From assembly GCF_011455695.1 (NCBI RefSeq), contig NZ_CP015030.1:310001-374000 (forward strand): 64,000 nt of DNA, written 5' to 3'. The stretch is from Mannheimia granulomatis (GTDB taxonomy: Bacteria > Pseudomonadota > Gammaproteobacteria > Enterobacterales > Pasteurellaceae). Within the stretch, counting starts at the first letter, position 1. The number at the start of each line of letters is the position of its first letter. The notes below the pieces were generated by a model, which made no database searches, had not been told where the DNA came from, and saw nothing but the letters and a program-made list of their open reading frames with translations. Positions 46,773 through 56,331 of the stretch are shown here, in pieces. Made by a program: the position numbers and the translations under genes.

Positions 46773-47357
46773 GTGACACAAATTAAATTGATTGTCGGGC
46801 TTGCTAACCCCGGAGCAAAATATGAGGAAACCCGTCATAATGCAGGGGAATGGCTGATAAATGAAATTGCCCGTATGTATAATGTAAGTTTGAAAGATGA
46901 GGCGAAATATTTCGGTAAAGTGGCAAAAATCAATACTCCTCAAGGCGAGGTACGTTTATTAGTGCCTACTACCTTTATGAATCTGAGCGGTAAGGCAGTT
47001 GGGGCATTGGCGAATTTTTTTCGCATCAAGCCGGAAGAAATTTTAGTTGCTCACGATGAGTTGGATTTACCGCCCGGTTCGGTCAAGTTGAAACAAGGTG
47101 GGGGACACGGTGGTCACAACGGCTTAAAAGATATTATTGCTGCTCTTGGCAATAATAAAGAATTTTACCGTGTCAGAATTGGTATTGGGCATCCCGGTCA
47201 TAAAGATCTGGTCGCAAATTATGTGCTGGGCAAGCCGGCTCCTGCAGAAAAAGAGTTAATCAATGCGGTAGTGGATGAAAGCAGCCGTTGTATTGACATT
47301 TTATTAAAAGAAGGCGTAACTAAAGCGATGAACCGCTTAAATGGGTTTAAAGCCTAG
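46773..47357 (+). CDS. pth: Peptidyl-tRNA hydrolase
   Basis: Pth recycles peptidyl-tRNAs that drop off ribosomes. The 194-residue product has L-I-V-G-L-A-N-P-G near residue 6, catalytic His in T-R-H-N-A-G-E-W near 21-26, F-M-N-L-S-G near 69 and H-D-E-L-D-L-P-P-G near 94. The start is GTG 46773, because no ATG precedes the conserved I-K-L-I-V-G-L strand in frame. ychF follows 94 bases later, the conserved pth-ychF order. Confidence 0.95.
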   Translation: MTQIKLIVGLANPGAKYEETRHNAGEWLINEIARMYNVSLKDEAKYFGKVAKINTPQGEVRLLVPTTFMNLSGKAVGALANFFRIKPEEILVAHDELDLPPGSVKLKQGGGHGGHNGLKDIIAALGNNKEFYRVRIGIGHPGHKDLVANYVLGKPAPAEKELINAVVDESSRCIDILLKEGVTKAMNRLNGFKA

Positions 47358-47391
47358 TAAAAATTGTAGGGTGGGAGAATTATTTTCCTCT

Positions 47392-47400
47392 ACAAGCGGT
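47392..47400 (+). repeat. DNA uptake signal core
   Basis: Exact ACAAGCGGT with CAAATTT extension, in the pth-ychF spacer. Confidence 0.8.
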
Positions 47401-47451
47401 CAAATTTATACAAAATTTTGCAAAATAATTTTAATTTAAAGGAACAGAAAA

Positions 47452-48543
47452 ATGGGATTTAAATGTGGAATCGTTGGTTTACCGAATGTTGGTAAATCAA
47501 CCCTTTTCAACGCATTAACAAAAGCAGGTATTGAGGCAGCGAACTATCCGTTCTGTACTATTGAGCCAAACACCGGTGTGGTGCCAATGCCAGATCCGCG
47601 TTTAGATGCGTTGGCGGAAATTGTCAAACCTGAGCGCATACTTCCAACAACTATGGAATTTGTGGATATTGCAGGTCTGGTTGCCGGTGCGAGTAAAGGT
47701 GAAGGGTTAGGGAATAAATTCTTAGCGAATATTCGTGAAACCGATGCAATTGGTCACGTTGTACGTTGTTTTGAAAATGATGATATTGTTCATGTAGCAG
47801 GTAAAATTGATCCGGCTGATGATATTGAGATTATCAATACTGAATTAGCCCTTGCTGACTTAGATAGCTGTGAGCGTGCGATTCAGCGTTTACAAAAACG
47901 TGCAAAAGGTGGCGATAAAGACGCTAAATTTGAATTATCTATTATGGAAAAAATCTTACCTGTACTTGAAAATGCAGGGATGATTCGCTCGGTTGATTTA
48001 GATAAAGACGAACTTCACGCTATTAAAGGTTATAACTTCTTAACTTTAAAACCAACTATGTATATTGCTAACGTAAACGAAGATGGTTTTGAAAATAACC
48101 CATACCTTGATCGTGTACGTGAAATTGCGGAAAAGGAAGGGGCAGTTGTTGTGCCGGTATGTGCAGCGATTGAATCGGAAATTGCAGAACTTGATGATGA
48201 AGAGAAAGTTGAATTTTTGCAAGATTTAGGCATTGAAGAGCCGGGCTTAAACCGTGTAATTCGTGCCGGTTATCGTTTGCTAAATCTGCAAACCTACTTT
48301 ACCGCAGGGGTAAAAGAAGTACGTGCGTGGACGGTTTCTGTCGGTGCAACTGCACCAAAAGCAGCAGCGGTTATTCATACTGACTTTGAAAAAGGCTTTA
48401 TCCGTGCTGAAGTGATTGCTTACCAAGATTTTATCGATAACAAAGGTGAAGCAGGAGCTAAAGAAGCCGGAAAGTGGCGCTTGGAAGGGAAGGATTATAT
48501 CGTTCAAGATGGCGATGTTATGCATTTCCGTTTCAATGTGTAA
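47452..48543 (+). CDS. ychF: Redox-regulated ATPase YchF
   Basis: YchF is an Obg-family P-loop protein that prefers ATP, binds ribosomes and influences oxidative stress responses. The 363-residue product begins [17 protein letters not shown], with the P-loop at residues 8-16. It has D-I-A-G-L-V near 70 and N-V-N-E-D near 203 in place of the usual NKxD, the change that gives ATP specificity, and a C-terminal TGS domain. It starts at ATG 47452 behind AAAGGAAC. Two terminator-like hairpins follow. Confidence 0.96.
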   Translation: MGFKCGIVGLPNVGKSTLFNALTKAGIEAANYPFCTIEPNTGVVPMPDPRLDALAEIVKPERILPTTMEFVDIAGLVAGASKGEGLGNKFLANIRETDAIGHVVRCFENDDIVHVAGKIDPADDIEIINTELALADLDSCERAIQRLQKRAKGGDKDAKFELSIMEKILPVLENAGMIRSVDLDKDELHAIKGYNFLTLKPTMYIANVNEDGFENNPYLDRVREIAEKEGAVVVPVCAAIESEIAELDDEEKVEFLQDLGIEEPGLNRVIRAGYRLLNLQTYFTAGVKEVRAWTVSVGATAPKAAAVIHTDFEKGFIRAEVIAYQDFIDNKGEAGAKEAGKWRLEGKDYIVQDGDVMHFRFNV

Positions 48544-48560
48544 AATTTCTTAGAAAAAAG

Positions 48561-48569
48561 ACCGCTTGT
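48561..48569 (-). repeat. DNA uptake signal core
   Basis: Exact ACCGCTTGT 18 bases after the ychF stop. It is the last exact copy before a 5-kb gap that covers the lactate genes. Confidence 0.8.
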
Positions 48570-48613
48570 TATCTGCTCGAAAAGTGGGTTGTCAATTTAA
48601 GAGGTATTTTTGA

Positions 48614-48690
48614 TCTGACTTTAAAAGTTAGACTTTTTTATGCGAGGGGTGGGTTCTGTTTCTGACAGGGCTTAGCCCTTTAATTTTTTA
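48614..48690 (+). terminator. Two tandem terminator-like hairpins after ychF
   Basis: TCTGACT (48614-48620) pairs with AGTTAGA (48626-48632), followed by CTTTTTT. AGGGC (48667-48671) pairs with GCCCT (48675-48679), followed by TTAATTTTTT. The rest of this 421-base spacer holds the lldP regulatory sites and no gene that I can see. Confidence 0.6.
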
Positions 48691-48852
48691 TGGCACTATG
48701 CGTTTTTGTATATGAGTGAATAACAGAACGATTACCGGTAAGCTTCACAATCGATTAGTGATAAGTTTTTTGCTAAACGGCTTTAGTAGAGTCTAAAATG
48801 TTAAAAATCATATTGATTTTGTTACTTTTTTATCCGTTTGTGCAGAAAAAAT

Positions 48853-48868
48853 TTGAAACAGATCACAA
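48853..48868 (+). promoter_or_regulatory. CRP-like site upstream of lldP
   Basis: TTTGA-N6-TCACA inside a longer near-palindrome (AAATTTGA...TCACAAATTT) matches nine of ten core CRP positions. Its centre lies about 58 bases ahead of the start site expected from the TAGAAT box at 48907-48912, close to a class I position. Confidence 0.6.
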
Positions 48869-48924
48869 ATTTATAATAATTTGATTACATGGCTTCACAA
48901 AGCGAGTAGAATGCGAGCCACTCT

Positions 48925-48938
48925 TGACCAGTGGGTCA
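48925..48938 (+). promoter_or_regulatory. Operator-like dyad in the lldP leader
   Basis: TGACC-N4-GGTCA lies just past the expected transcription start, where a repressor would block elongation. The dyad has the look of a GntR/FadR-type site such as LldR uses, but no regulator gene is adjacent. Confidence 0.5.
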
Positions 48939-48964
48939 TTTTTATTTTTTAAAAGAGGTGCTTT

Positions 48965-50569
48965 ATGGCTCTATTTCTGAGTATTTTTCCGATTGTTTTA
49001 CTGATTTATTTAATGGTAAAACGTAACGCTCTACCGTCTTATGTGGCGTTACCGTTAACGGCGGCTTTAATTTTTGTTTTACAACTTACCTATTTTGGTA
49101 GTGATTTCACCCTTGTCGCGGCAAATATTATTGCAGGTCTGGGTGATGTTTTAACACCAATTACTGTTATTTTTGGTGCAATTTTATTTAACCGCTTTTC
49201 AGAAGTTTCTGGTGCAACCAATACCATGCGTAAATGGTTAGGTAATATTAATCCTAACCCTATTGCACAATTGATGATTATTGGTTGGGCGTTTGCTTTC
49301 ATGATTGAAGGAGCTTCAGGTTTTGGTACTCCAGCTGCAATCGCCGCTCCAATTCTAGTAGGTTTAGGCTTCCACCCATTAAAAGTAGCAATGTTAGCTT
49401 TAGTAATGAACTCTGTGCCTGTTTCATTTGGCGCGGTAGGTACACCGACTTGGTTTGGTATGGGCCCTCTTTTAAAAGATGGCTTAATTACAGATGCACA
49501 GGTGCTTGAAATTGGCTCAATGACAGCCTTTATCCATTCTATTGCGGCCTTCGTTATTCCATTAATGGCATTGCGTTTAGTGGTGAGCTGGAAAGAAATT
49601 CGTCAAAATATCACTTTTATTTGCATTAGTATCTTAGCTTGTGTTGTGCCTTATTTCATTATTGCGCAATTTAACTATGAATTCCCATCATTAGTGGCTG
49701 GTGCTATTGGTTTATTGGTGTCAGTATTTGTGGCGAACTTGGGTATCGGTTTAGCTAAAACAGAAAATAATCTCGGTAATGATAAAGTAACCTTTGGTGA
49801 AGTGGCAAAAGCTTTATTACCAACAGGATTATTGATCGCTATTTTAATTGTTACTCGTGTTCAGCAACTTCCATTAAAAGCGATGATGAATGATGCAACT
49901 ACTTGGATTGCAAGTACAGTTGGTTTTGCTAACTTTGAAATTAGCCAAGGTTTAATTTTTGCCTTAAAAAATATTTTAGGCACAAATGTGGCGACCAGCT
50001 ATAAATTGCTTTATGTTCCAGCATTAATTCCATTTGTGATCACAGTATTAATTTGTATCCCGATTTTTGCAGTTTCTGGTAAAAATACTGCGAATATTTT
50101 CTCTACCAGCTTTGCTCAAGTGAAAAAACCATTCTTAGCATTATTAGGTGCGTTAATTATGGTAAAATTAATGTTAATTGGCGGTAAAGAGTCAATGGTA
50201 CAAATTATCGGTCAAAACTTTGCGGCAGCAACTGGTGAATATTGGACAATATTTGCTTCATATTTGGGTGCAATTGGTGCATTCTTCTCCGGTTCTAATA
50301 CCGTATCAAACTTAACATTCGGTACTGTACAATTTGCAACAGCTCAGGCAACAGGCTTATCTGTTACTCTAATTCTTGCATTGCAATCTGTAGGTGGTGC
50401 AATGGGTAACATGGTTTGTATCAATAATATTGTAGCGGTATGTTCAGTACTGGGTATTGATAAACAAGAAGGTAATATTATTAGGAAAACAGCAGTGCCA
50501 ATGTTTGTTTACGGCGTGATTGCTGCTATCGTTGCACTCTTTGTTGTACCTTTATTCTATACAATCTAA
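48965..50569 (+). CDS. lldP: L-lactate permease
   Basis: LldP (LctP) imports lactate with protons. The 534-residue product has about 13 to 14 membrane helices and the family blocks F-M-I-E-G-A-S-G-F-G-T-P-A-A-I-A-A-P near residue 113, P-V-S-F-G-A-V-G-T-P-T near 158 and G-S-N-T-V-S-N-L near 447. It starts at ATG 48965 behind AAAAGAGGTG. It is followed by lutABC, so uptake and oxidation are encoded together. Regulation by CRP and a lactate-responsive repressor is suggested by the leader sites. Confidence 0.95.
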   Translation: MALFLSIFPIVLLIYLMVKRNALPSYVALPLTAALIFVLQLTYFGSDFTLVAANIIAGLGDVLTPITVIFGAILFNRFSEVSGATNTMRKWLGNINPNPIAQLMIIGWAFAFMIEGASGFGTPAAIAAPILVGLGFHPLKVAMLALVMNSVPVSFGAVGTPTWFGMGPLLKDGLITDAQVLEIGSMTAFIHSIAAFVIPLMALRLVVSWKEIRQNITFICISILACVVPYFIIAQFNYEFPSLVAGAIGLLVSVFVANLGIGLAKTENNLGNDKVTFGEVAKALLPTGLLIAILIVTRVQQLPLKAMMNDATTWIASTVGFANFEISQGLIFALKNILGTNVATSYKLLYVPALIPFVITVLICIPIFAVSGKNTANIFSTSFAQVKKPFLALLGALIMVKLMLIGGKESMVQIIGQNFAAATGEYWTIFASYLGAIGAFFSGSNTVSNLTFGTVQFATAQATGLSVTLILALQSVGGAMGNMVCINNIVAVCSVLGIDKQEGNIIRKTAVPMFVYGVIAAIVALFVVPLFYTI

Positions 50570-50589
50570 TCTTTAAAAATAGAGTAAGG

Positions 50590-50620
50590 AAGGAAGTAGA
50601 TAGTCTATCTGCTTCCTTTT
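50590..50620 (+). terminator. Attenuating terminator between lldP and lutA
   Basis: AAGGAAGTAGAT and ATCTGCTTCCTT form a 12-bp stem with one G-U pair and loop AGTCT, followed by a short T run. Confidence 0.7.
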
Positions 50621-50684
50621 GCCGTTTTAGGGTGGTGCTTTTTGAGTTTAATTCTTATTTATATTTATTAATGTGGGAGTTCTT

Positions 50685-51416
50685 ATGAACGTCAATTTTT
50701 ATGTTACTTGCATTGCAGATGTGATGAAAGCAGGTGTTGCAAAAAATACGGTGCTTTTGTTAGAAAAACTCGGCTGTAAAATCACTTTCTTAGAAAAACA
50801 GGGCTGCTGTGGACAGCCGGCAATTAATAGCGGTTATACGAAACAAGCTTTATCGGGAATGAAAACTTTAGTTGAAACCTTTGAAGCAAATGATTACCCA
50901 ATTGTGGCCCCTGCGGGTTCTTGTGTGTATGCAATTAAAACTTATCCAGAACATTTTGAGCGTTTTGGTGAGAGACAATGGGCTGAGCGTGCGAAAAAAG
51001 TCGCAGACCGCTTTCACGACCTTACAGATTTTATTGTTAATAAACTCGGCGTTAAAGATGTAGGCGCTTATCTTCCAGGAAAGGCTGTTTACCACCCATC
51101 TTGCAGTTTATTCCGTAAATTAGGGATTAAAGATGAGCCTATTATTTTGTTACAAAATGTAAAAGGCTTAGAACTATTACCAATCAAAAACCAAGAAACT
51201 TGTTGCGGTTTTGGTGGTACGTTTTCTGTGAAAATGGCAGAAATTTCCGGTGAGATGGTAAAAGAAAAAGTAGCAAATATTGATAATGATGAGCCGGATT
51301 ATTTAATCGGTGCAGATGTGAGCTGCTTAATGAATATTGGTGGACGTTTAAGTCGTGAAGGTAAAGAGATTAAAGTTATGCACATTGCTGAAGTTTTAAT
51401 GCAGGGGGAGAAATAA
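50685..51416 (+). CDS. lutA: L-lactate oxidation Fe-S protein LutA
   Basis: LutA (YkgE) is one of three subunits that oxidise L-lactate to pyruvate without the flavin LldD enzyme. The 243-residue product has two CCG cysteine-rich domains: E-K-Q-G-C-C-G-Q-P with A-G-S-C-V-Y, and H-P-S-C-S-L with E-T-C-C-G-F-G-G. These bind an unusual Fe-S cluster, as in heterodisulfide reductase. The start is ATG 50685 behind GGGAG; an in-frame GTG at 50673 lies ahead of that site. It abuts lutB with one base between. Confidence 0.94.
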   Translation: MNVNFYVTCIADVMKAGVAKNTVLLLEKLGCKITFLEKQGCCGQPAINSGYTKQALSGMKTLVETFEANDYPIVAPAGSCVYAIKTYPEHFERFGERQWAERAKKVADRFHDLTDFIVNKLGVKDVGAYLPGKAVYHPSCSLFRKLGIKDEPIILLQNVKGLELLPIKNQETCCGFGGTFSVKMAEISGEMVKEKVANIDNDEPDYLIGADVSCLMNIGGRLSREGKEIKVMHIAEVLMQGEK

Positions 51417-51417
51417 T

Positions 51418-52827
51418 ATGTCTTATTTACAAACAAATACCCTACCGTTTAAACAGCGTATTGAACAGCAAGTTAATAATGAAATTGTCCGTAAGGCATT
51501 AGTAAAAGCCCAAGAAACTATTGGGGCAAACCGTCAGCGTATGGTGGATGAGCTGGGTAACTGGGAGGAGTGGCGTGACGCGGCAAAACAGATCCGTAAC
51601 CATGTTTTAGCGAATTTAGATGCTTATCTTTACCAATTAAGTGAAAAAGTTGCTCAAAACGGCGGTAAAGTTTTCTTTGCAGAAACGGCGGAAGAAGCAA
51701 CTGATTACATTAAAAAAGTGGCTAAAGAAAAAAATGCGAAGAAAATTGTAAAATCTAAATCAATGGTTACTGAAGAGATCGGGATGAACCATGTTTTAGA
51801 AGCTGAAGGCATTAAGGTGGTGGAAACTGACTTAGGCGAATATTTATTACAAATTGTAGGCGACAAACCCTCTCACATTGTTGTACCGGCAATCCATAAA
51901 GATCGCCACAGAATCCGTCAAGAAATGCACGATGTGTTAGGCTATCAAGGCAGTGAGGCTCCAGAAGAAATGACAGCCTTTGTTCGCCAAAAAATCCGTG
52001 AAGATTTCTTAGAAGCCGATATTGGTATTTCAGGTTGTAACTTTGCCGTACCGGAAACAGGTTCTGTTTGTTTAGTGACTAACGAAGGTAACTTACGTAT
52101 GGCAACTACAGTGCCAAAAACACATATTGCGGTAATGGGAATGGAACGTATCGCTCCGACTTTCCAAGAAGTGGATGTGTTAATTACCATGCTTGCTCGT
52201 AGTGCGGTAGGGGCAAAACTGACCGCTTACAACACTTGGTTAACCGGTCCTCGCTTAGAAGGTGAGACGGATGGTCCTGAAGAATTCCATTTAGTGATTG
52301 TGGATAATGGCCGTTCTAAAATCTTAGAAAGCGAATTTAAAGAGGTTTTACGTTGTATCCGTTGTGGTGCTTGTTTAAACACTTGCCCTGCTTACCGCCA
52401 AATTGGTGGCCACGGTTACGGCTCAATTTACCCGGGACCGATTGGTTCGGTAATTTCGCCATTATTGGGTGGTTACGAAGAGTTTAAAGAACTGCCTTAT
52501 GCCTGCTCACTCTGTACGGCGTGTAACAGCGTGTGTCCGGTGAAAATTCCGTTGGCTCAATTGATTTTAAAACACCGTGAACATATTGCTCAACAAGGAC
52601 TAACTCCGATTTCTGAGCGTTTATCCATTTTTGGCTTTAATTTCGCAAACTCACATCCAACAGTGTGGAAAGTAGGGGTTAAAGTAGGTGCGAAAGTTGC
52701 CGGCAAGTTGATTAAAAACGGCAAAGTACCTATTGAGTTTGGTGCGTTAGGTGAGTGGACAAAAGCTCGCGATTTGCCGACTGCCGAAGGCGAAAGCTTC
52801 CGTGAATGGTTTAACAACAGAGGATAA
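51418..52827 (+). CDS. lutB: L-lactate oxidation Fe-S protein LutB
   Basis: LutB (YkgF) is the large iron-sulfur subunit of the lactate-oxidising complex. The 469-residue product has an N-terminal DUF162-like domain, then two 4Fe-4S motifs: C-I-R-C-G-A-C-L-N-T-C-P near residue 313 and C-S-L-C-T-A-C-N-S-V-C-P near 363. A C-terminal extension follows. It starts at ATG 51418 right after lutA and is followed by lutC after four bases, so translation of the three is probably coupled. Confidence 0.95.
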   Translation: MSYLQTNTLPFKQRIEQQVNNEIVRKALVKAQETIGANRQRMVDELGNWEEWRDAAKQIRNHVLANLDAYLYQLSEKVAQNGGKVFFAETAEEATDYIKKVAKEKNAKKIVKSKSMVTEEIGMNHVLEAEGIKVVETDLGEYLLQIVGDKPSHIVVPAIHKDRHRIRQEMHDVLGYQGSEAPEEMTAFVRQKIREDFLEADIGISGCNFAVPETGSVCLVTNEGNLRMATTVPKTHIAVMGMERIAPTFQEVDVLITMLARSAVGAKLTAYNTWLTGPRLEGETDGPEEFHLVIVDNGRSKILESEFKEVLRCIRCGACLNTCPAYRQIGGHGYGSIYPGPIGSVISPLLGGYEEFKELPYACSLCTACNSVCPVKIPLAQLILKHREHIAQQGLTPISERLSIFGFNFANSHPTVWKVGVKVGAKVAGKLIKNGKVPIEFGALGEWTKARDLPTAEGESFREWFNNRG

Positions 52828-52831
52828 CAGT

Positions 52832-53533
52832 ATGGATTTACAAAACCGAGAAAAATTTTTAACTAAATTGGCAGAACGTATGGGCAGACCATTGCAAACT
52901 GTGCCTGAGCCAATGCCGGAATTGGTAAATGACCACGCAGTTACCCGTTTAACAGACCTCAGCCAAGAGCAGCTTTGCAAAGAGTTTGTTGATTTTGCTC
53001 GTGTGATGATGGCTGATGTGGTGGAAGTTAAAGAAGCTGATCTACCAACGGCAATTATTGAGATTTGCGAGAAATATGGCGGTGGCAATATTATTGTAAA
53101 TAATGATGAACGCTTAAAAGCACTTGGTATTACAGGTGCAGTTCAAGCAAAATATGAAAACTGTCATCAATGGGATTTCAATTTAGGTGAAGAAAACCTT
53201 GAGAAAGCTAAACAAGCGAATATCGGCATTGTGTATGGTGAATATGGCTTAACTGAATCTGGCGGTATTGTGCTGTTTTCCAGCAAAGACTACGGTCGTT
53301 CAGTTAGCTTACTCCCTGAAAAATCGGTAGTTGTATTGCGTAAAAGTAGTGTATTACCAAGGGTGGCACAGTTAGCCAAAATCCTACACGATAAAGCACA
53401 ACAAGGCGAAAGAATGCCATCTTGTGTGAATATTATTTCCGGACCATCAGCCACTGCAGATATTGAGTTAATCAAAGTAGTAGGTGTTCACGGGCCGGTA
53501 AATAAAATTTACCTCGTGATTGATGATTTGTAA
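52832..53533 (+). CDS. lutC: Lactate utilization protein LutC
   Basis: LutC (YkgG) is the third subunit of the lactate oxidation system. The 233-residue product has the DUF162/LUD domain with G-I-V-Y-G-E-Y-G-L-T-E-S-G near residue 132 and I-I-S-G-P-S-A-T-A-D-I-E-L near 208. The start is ATG 52832 behind AGAGGATA, four bases after lutB; an in-frame start at 52751 would overlap lutB by 77 bases and is not needed. The gene ends at a strong uptake-signal terminator. Confidence 0.93.
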   Translation: MDLQNREKFLTKLAERMGRPLQTVPEPMPELVNDHAVTRLTDLSQEQLCKEFVDFARVMMADVVEVKEADLPTAIIEICEKYGGGNIIVNNDERLKALGITGAVQAKYENCHQWDFNLGEENLEKAKQANIGIVYGEYGLTESGGIVLFSSKDYGRSVSLLPEKSVVVLRKSSVLPRVAQLAKILHDKAQQGERMPSCVNIISGPSATADIELIKVVGVHGPVNKIYLVIDDL

Positions 53534-53549
53534 TTGCAAAAAATCGAAT

Positions 53550-53588
53550 AAAAATGACCGCTTGTTAGTCTTACAAGCGGTCATTTTT
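53550..53588. terminator. Perfect uptake-signal dyad between lutC and rph
   Basis: AAAATGACCGCTTGT (53551-53565) and ACAAGCGGTCATTTT (53573-53587) pair perfectly around seven bases, with T and A runs outside. It contains two exact uptake signals and serves both convergent genes. Confidence 0.88.
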
Positions 53589-53604
53589 TGTTAAAATTTT
53601 GCAA

Positions 53605-54321
53605 TTATGCTGCCAATGCTTTGCGCTGAGCTTCAACTAGCTGGGCAATACCTTGTTTCGCTAGATCTAACAAGGTGAGAAGCTCTTCGTGGGAGAATGG
53701 TTCACCCTCAGCGGTGCCTTGCACTTCGACTAATCTACCGTCTTCGACCATTACCACGTTCATATCGGTTTCAGCGTTGGAATCTTCCACATATTCTAAA
53801 TCGCATACCGCTTGCCCATCTACAATACCGACTGAAATGGCGGCCACTAAGCCTTTCATTGGGTTCGTTTTCAGAACGCCATCTGCCACTAATTTATTCA
53901 TCGCGTCGTGTAGAGCGACACACGCTCCGGTAATGGAGGCGGTACGGGTGCCGCCGTCTGCTTGGATAACATCACAATCGACGGTGATAGTGCGTTCGCC
54001 TAAGGCTTTGAGATCAACTACTGCACGTAAAGAACGGGCAATCAAGCGTTGAATTTCCATCGTACGACCGCCTTGTTTGCCTTTTGCTGCTTCACGTTGG
54101 GTGCGAGAATGAGTAGCACGCGGCAACATTCCATATTCTGCTGTTACCCAGCCTTGTTGCTGACCTTTGAGAAAACGTGGCACAGTTTCTTCCACCGTTG
54201 CATTACATAAGACTTTAGTATCGCCAAATTCAATTAACACTGAGCCTTCAGCATAACGGGTGTAGTTACGGGTAATTTTAACTTGTCTGACTTGACTAAT
54301 TTCTCGATTATTTGGACGCAT
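53605..54321 (-). CDS. rph: Ribonuclease PH
   Basis: RNase PH trims tRNA 3' ends by phosphorolysis. The 238-residue product begins MRPNNR, typical of Rph, and has the catalytic blocks [14 protein letters not shown] near residue 57, [15 protein letters not shown] near 84 and [16 protein letters not shown] near 112, with the phosphate-binding arginine. It is divergent from yicC, the same arrangement as in E. coli, but here a large palindromic element separates them. Confidence 0.97.
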   Translation of the reverse strand: MRPNNREISQVRQVKITRNYTRYAEGSVLIEFGDTKVLCNATVEETVPRFLKGQQQGWVTAEYGMLPRATHSRTQREAAKGKQGGRTMEIQRLIARSLRAVVDLKALGERTITVDCDVIQADGGTRTASITGACVALHDAMNKLVADGVLKTNPMKGLVAAISVGIVDGQAVCDLEYVEDSNAETDMNVVMVEDGRLVEVQGTAEGEPFSHEELLTLLDLAKQGIAQLVEAQRKALAA

Positions 54322-54410
54322 TTTCTTTTCCTTTTCTTTAAAATTTTTACCATTTTAACAAAGAAAACAGTAGAATGTGATGTTTCTTTACAAAGAAGAA
54401 TATTAAAGAA

Positions 54411-54536
54411 TTTATTCCCCTCTTTAGCAAAGAGGGGTTAGGGGAGATTTGGCAGAAGTAATTTTATCCTCATACGAAATTTTAGCATCGTAATCAAATC
54501 TCCCCCTGCCCCTCTTTTCTAAAGAGGGGAGTAAAA
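54411..54536. mobile_element. Nested palindromic MITE-like element
   Basis: Two 41-base arms in inverted orientation (54411-54451 and 54495-54535, about five mismatches) flank a 43-base centre. Each arm is itself a hairpin, CCCCTCTTT-3-AAAGAGGGG, followed by a GGGGAGATTTG-like block. The element has no coding capacity. I see no clear target-site duplication. Related arms occur between genes in many bacterial genomes as I remember them, but I cannot name the family. Confidence 0.65.
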
Positions 54537-54568
54537 TACAAATAACAGTAATAAAACAAGGAATAACA

Positions 54569-55432
54569 ATGATTTATAGTATGACAGCTTTTTCTCATTT
54601 GGAATTGAAAAAAGAGTGGGGAAATGCGGTATGGGAAATTCGCTCGGTAAACCAACGTTTTTTAGAAACCTATTTCCGCCTGCCGGAACAGTTTCGTAAT
54701 TTGGAAATGACTTTACGGGAACGCCTACGAGCAACGTTGACGCGAGGTAAAGTGGAATGCAGTTTACGCATTGATTTAAGCAAAACTCAAAACAGCGAAA
54801 TTGCGTTAAATAAAGGCTATGCTGAGCAGGTAATTCAATCACTAAAATGGATTAAAGAAACCGCTAACGAAGGTGAAATCAACCTAGTGGATGTGCTGCG
54901 TTTTCCGGGGGTAGTGGATAATGAAAGCCAAGATTTAGACCAAATCGCTCAAGATTTATTAGCCGGATTTGAGCAGATCTTATCTGACTTTATTGCAATG
55001 CGAGCCAGAGAAGGTGAGAATGTACAAAACTTAATTCAGCAACGTTTAGATGCTATTTCGGTTGAGGCAACCAAAGTACAATCTTTAATGCCTGAAATTC
55101 TGCAATGGCAGAAGGAACGCCTACAACAACGTTTTGATGAACTGAACTTGCAACTTGATCCACAACGTTTAGAACAAGAAATGGTACTATTAGCCCAACG
55201 TGTTGATGTGGCTGAAGAATTAGACCGCTTGCAACTGCATGTGAAAGAAACTTCTAATATCCTGAAAAAAGGGGGTGCTGTCGGGCGTAAATTAGATTTT
55301 ATGATGCAAGAGCTAAACCGAGAGTCTAATACGCTTGCTTCAAAATCCATTAATGCAGAGGTGACTAATTCTGCGGTGGAACTGAAAGTACTAATCGAAC
55401 AAATGCGTGAGCAAATTCAGAATTTAGAGTAG
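54569..55432 (+). CDS. yicC: YicC family endoribonuclease
   Basis: YicC is a hexameric endoribonuclease linked to small-RNA decay in E. coli. The 287-residue product has the N-terminal YicC domain beginning I-Y-S-M-T-A-F and W-E-I-R-S-V-N-Q-R-F-L-E near residue 22. A long helical middle follows, then the C-terminal DUF1732 block G-R-K-L-D-F-M-M-Q-E-L-N-R-E-S-N-T-L-A-S-K near 238. It starts at ATG 54569 behind AAGGAA and is followed by ygfZ after nine bases. The MITE-like element occupies its upstream region and may carry or disturb its promoter. Confidence 0.94.
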   Translation: MIYSMTAFSHLELKKEWGNAVWEIRSVNQRFLETYFRLPEQFRNLEMTLRERLRATLTRGKVECSLRIDLSKTQNSEIALNKGYAEQVIQSLKWIKETANEGEINLVDVLRFPGVVDNESQDLDQIAQDLLAGFEQILSDFIAMRAREGENVQNLIQQRLDAISVEATKVQSLMPEILQWQKERLQQRFDELNLQLDPQRLEQEMVLLAQRVDVAEELDRLQLHVKETSNILKKGGAVGRKLDFMMQELNRESNTLASKSINAEVTNSAVELKVLIEQMREQIQNLE

Positions 55433-55441
55433 GAATAAACC

Positions 55442-56326
55442 ATGAAATGTGAATGCAATCAAATTATTGAAGCTTATCCAGCACTCTGTGTACCACTTGC
55501 TCAGTATCGCTTAATTGAAATGGCAGGGGCCGATGCTGAGAAATATCTACAAGGGCAATTGACCTGCGATGTAACCAAACTGGCGGTGGGCGATCATACG
55601 CTAACCTGCCATTGTGATCCGAAAGGCAAAATGAGCTCGCTTTTCCGCTTATACCGTGCAGAACAAGAGAAATTTATTGCGGTAATTCATCAAAGCCTAC
55701 TGCCTGAAGCCTTAACGCAACTTAAAAAATATGCGGTGTTTTCAAAAATCACTTTTAGTGAATTAGATACTCAAATTTATGGCGTAGCAGCCGAGCAAGT
55801 TGCAAAATTAAGTGAAAATATGACCGCTTTAACGTTAAGCGAAGGGCAAAAACGTGCTTTTGTTTGGGGCGAAGCCTTAGAAACTAATGCCGATGAAAGC
55901 CTTTGGACGTTAATGGATATTCAAGACGGTATTCCTGTGTTAGTGAAGGAAAATCAATTTGAATTGATTCCACAAGCGGCGAATTTACAACAACTTGAAG
56001 CCGCGATTTCATTCACCAAAGGTTGCTATATTGGGCAAGAAACGGTGGCTCGAGCCAAATACCGTGGGGCAAATAAGCGAGCGTTGTTTACCCTTGTAGG
56101 GCAATATGAAGGCGAAATTTCACTCCCTGAACCGGCCTCTGCGGTAGAAATGCAACTAGGCGAAAATTGGCGGGCAACTGGTACAATTTTAGCCTGTGCG
56201 ACTCACAAAAATACCCTATGGGTGCAAGTTGTGTTAAATAAAGAGGTAGAAGCGGAAACTCAATTCCGAGTCAGCAGGGTGAATTTGAAAATAGTAGAAT
56301 TGCCATATAGCTTGAAAGAAAACTAG
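55442..56326 (+). CDS. ygfZ: Folate-binding tRNA-modifying protein YgfZ
   Basis: YgfZ binds tetrahydrofolate and supports Fe-S enzymes such as MiaB. The 294-residue product has a GcvT-like fold and the family signature K-G-C-Y-I-G-Q-E near residue 196, whose cysteine is functionally essential in E. coli. An early L-Q-G-Q-L-T-C-D-V block is also present. It is nine bases downstream of yicC and ends at a strong palindromic terminator. The cysteine is intact. Confidence 0.94.
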   Translation: MKCECNQIIEAYPALCVPLAQYRLIEMAGADAEKYLQGQLTCDVTKLAVGDHTLTCHCDPKGKMSSLFRLYRAEQEKFIAVIHQSLLPEALTQLKKYAVFSKITFSELDTQIYGVAAEQVAKLSENMTALTLSEGQKRAFVWGEALETNADESLWTLMDIQDGIPVLVKENQFELIPQAANLQQLEAAISFTKGCYIGQETVARAKYRGANKRALFTLVGQYEGEISLPEPASAVEMQLGENWRATGTILACATHKNTLWVQVVLNKEVEAETQFRVSRVNLKIVELPYSLKEN

Positions 56327-56331
56327 AAAAC

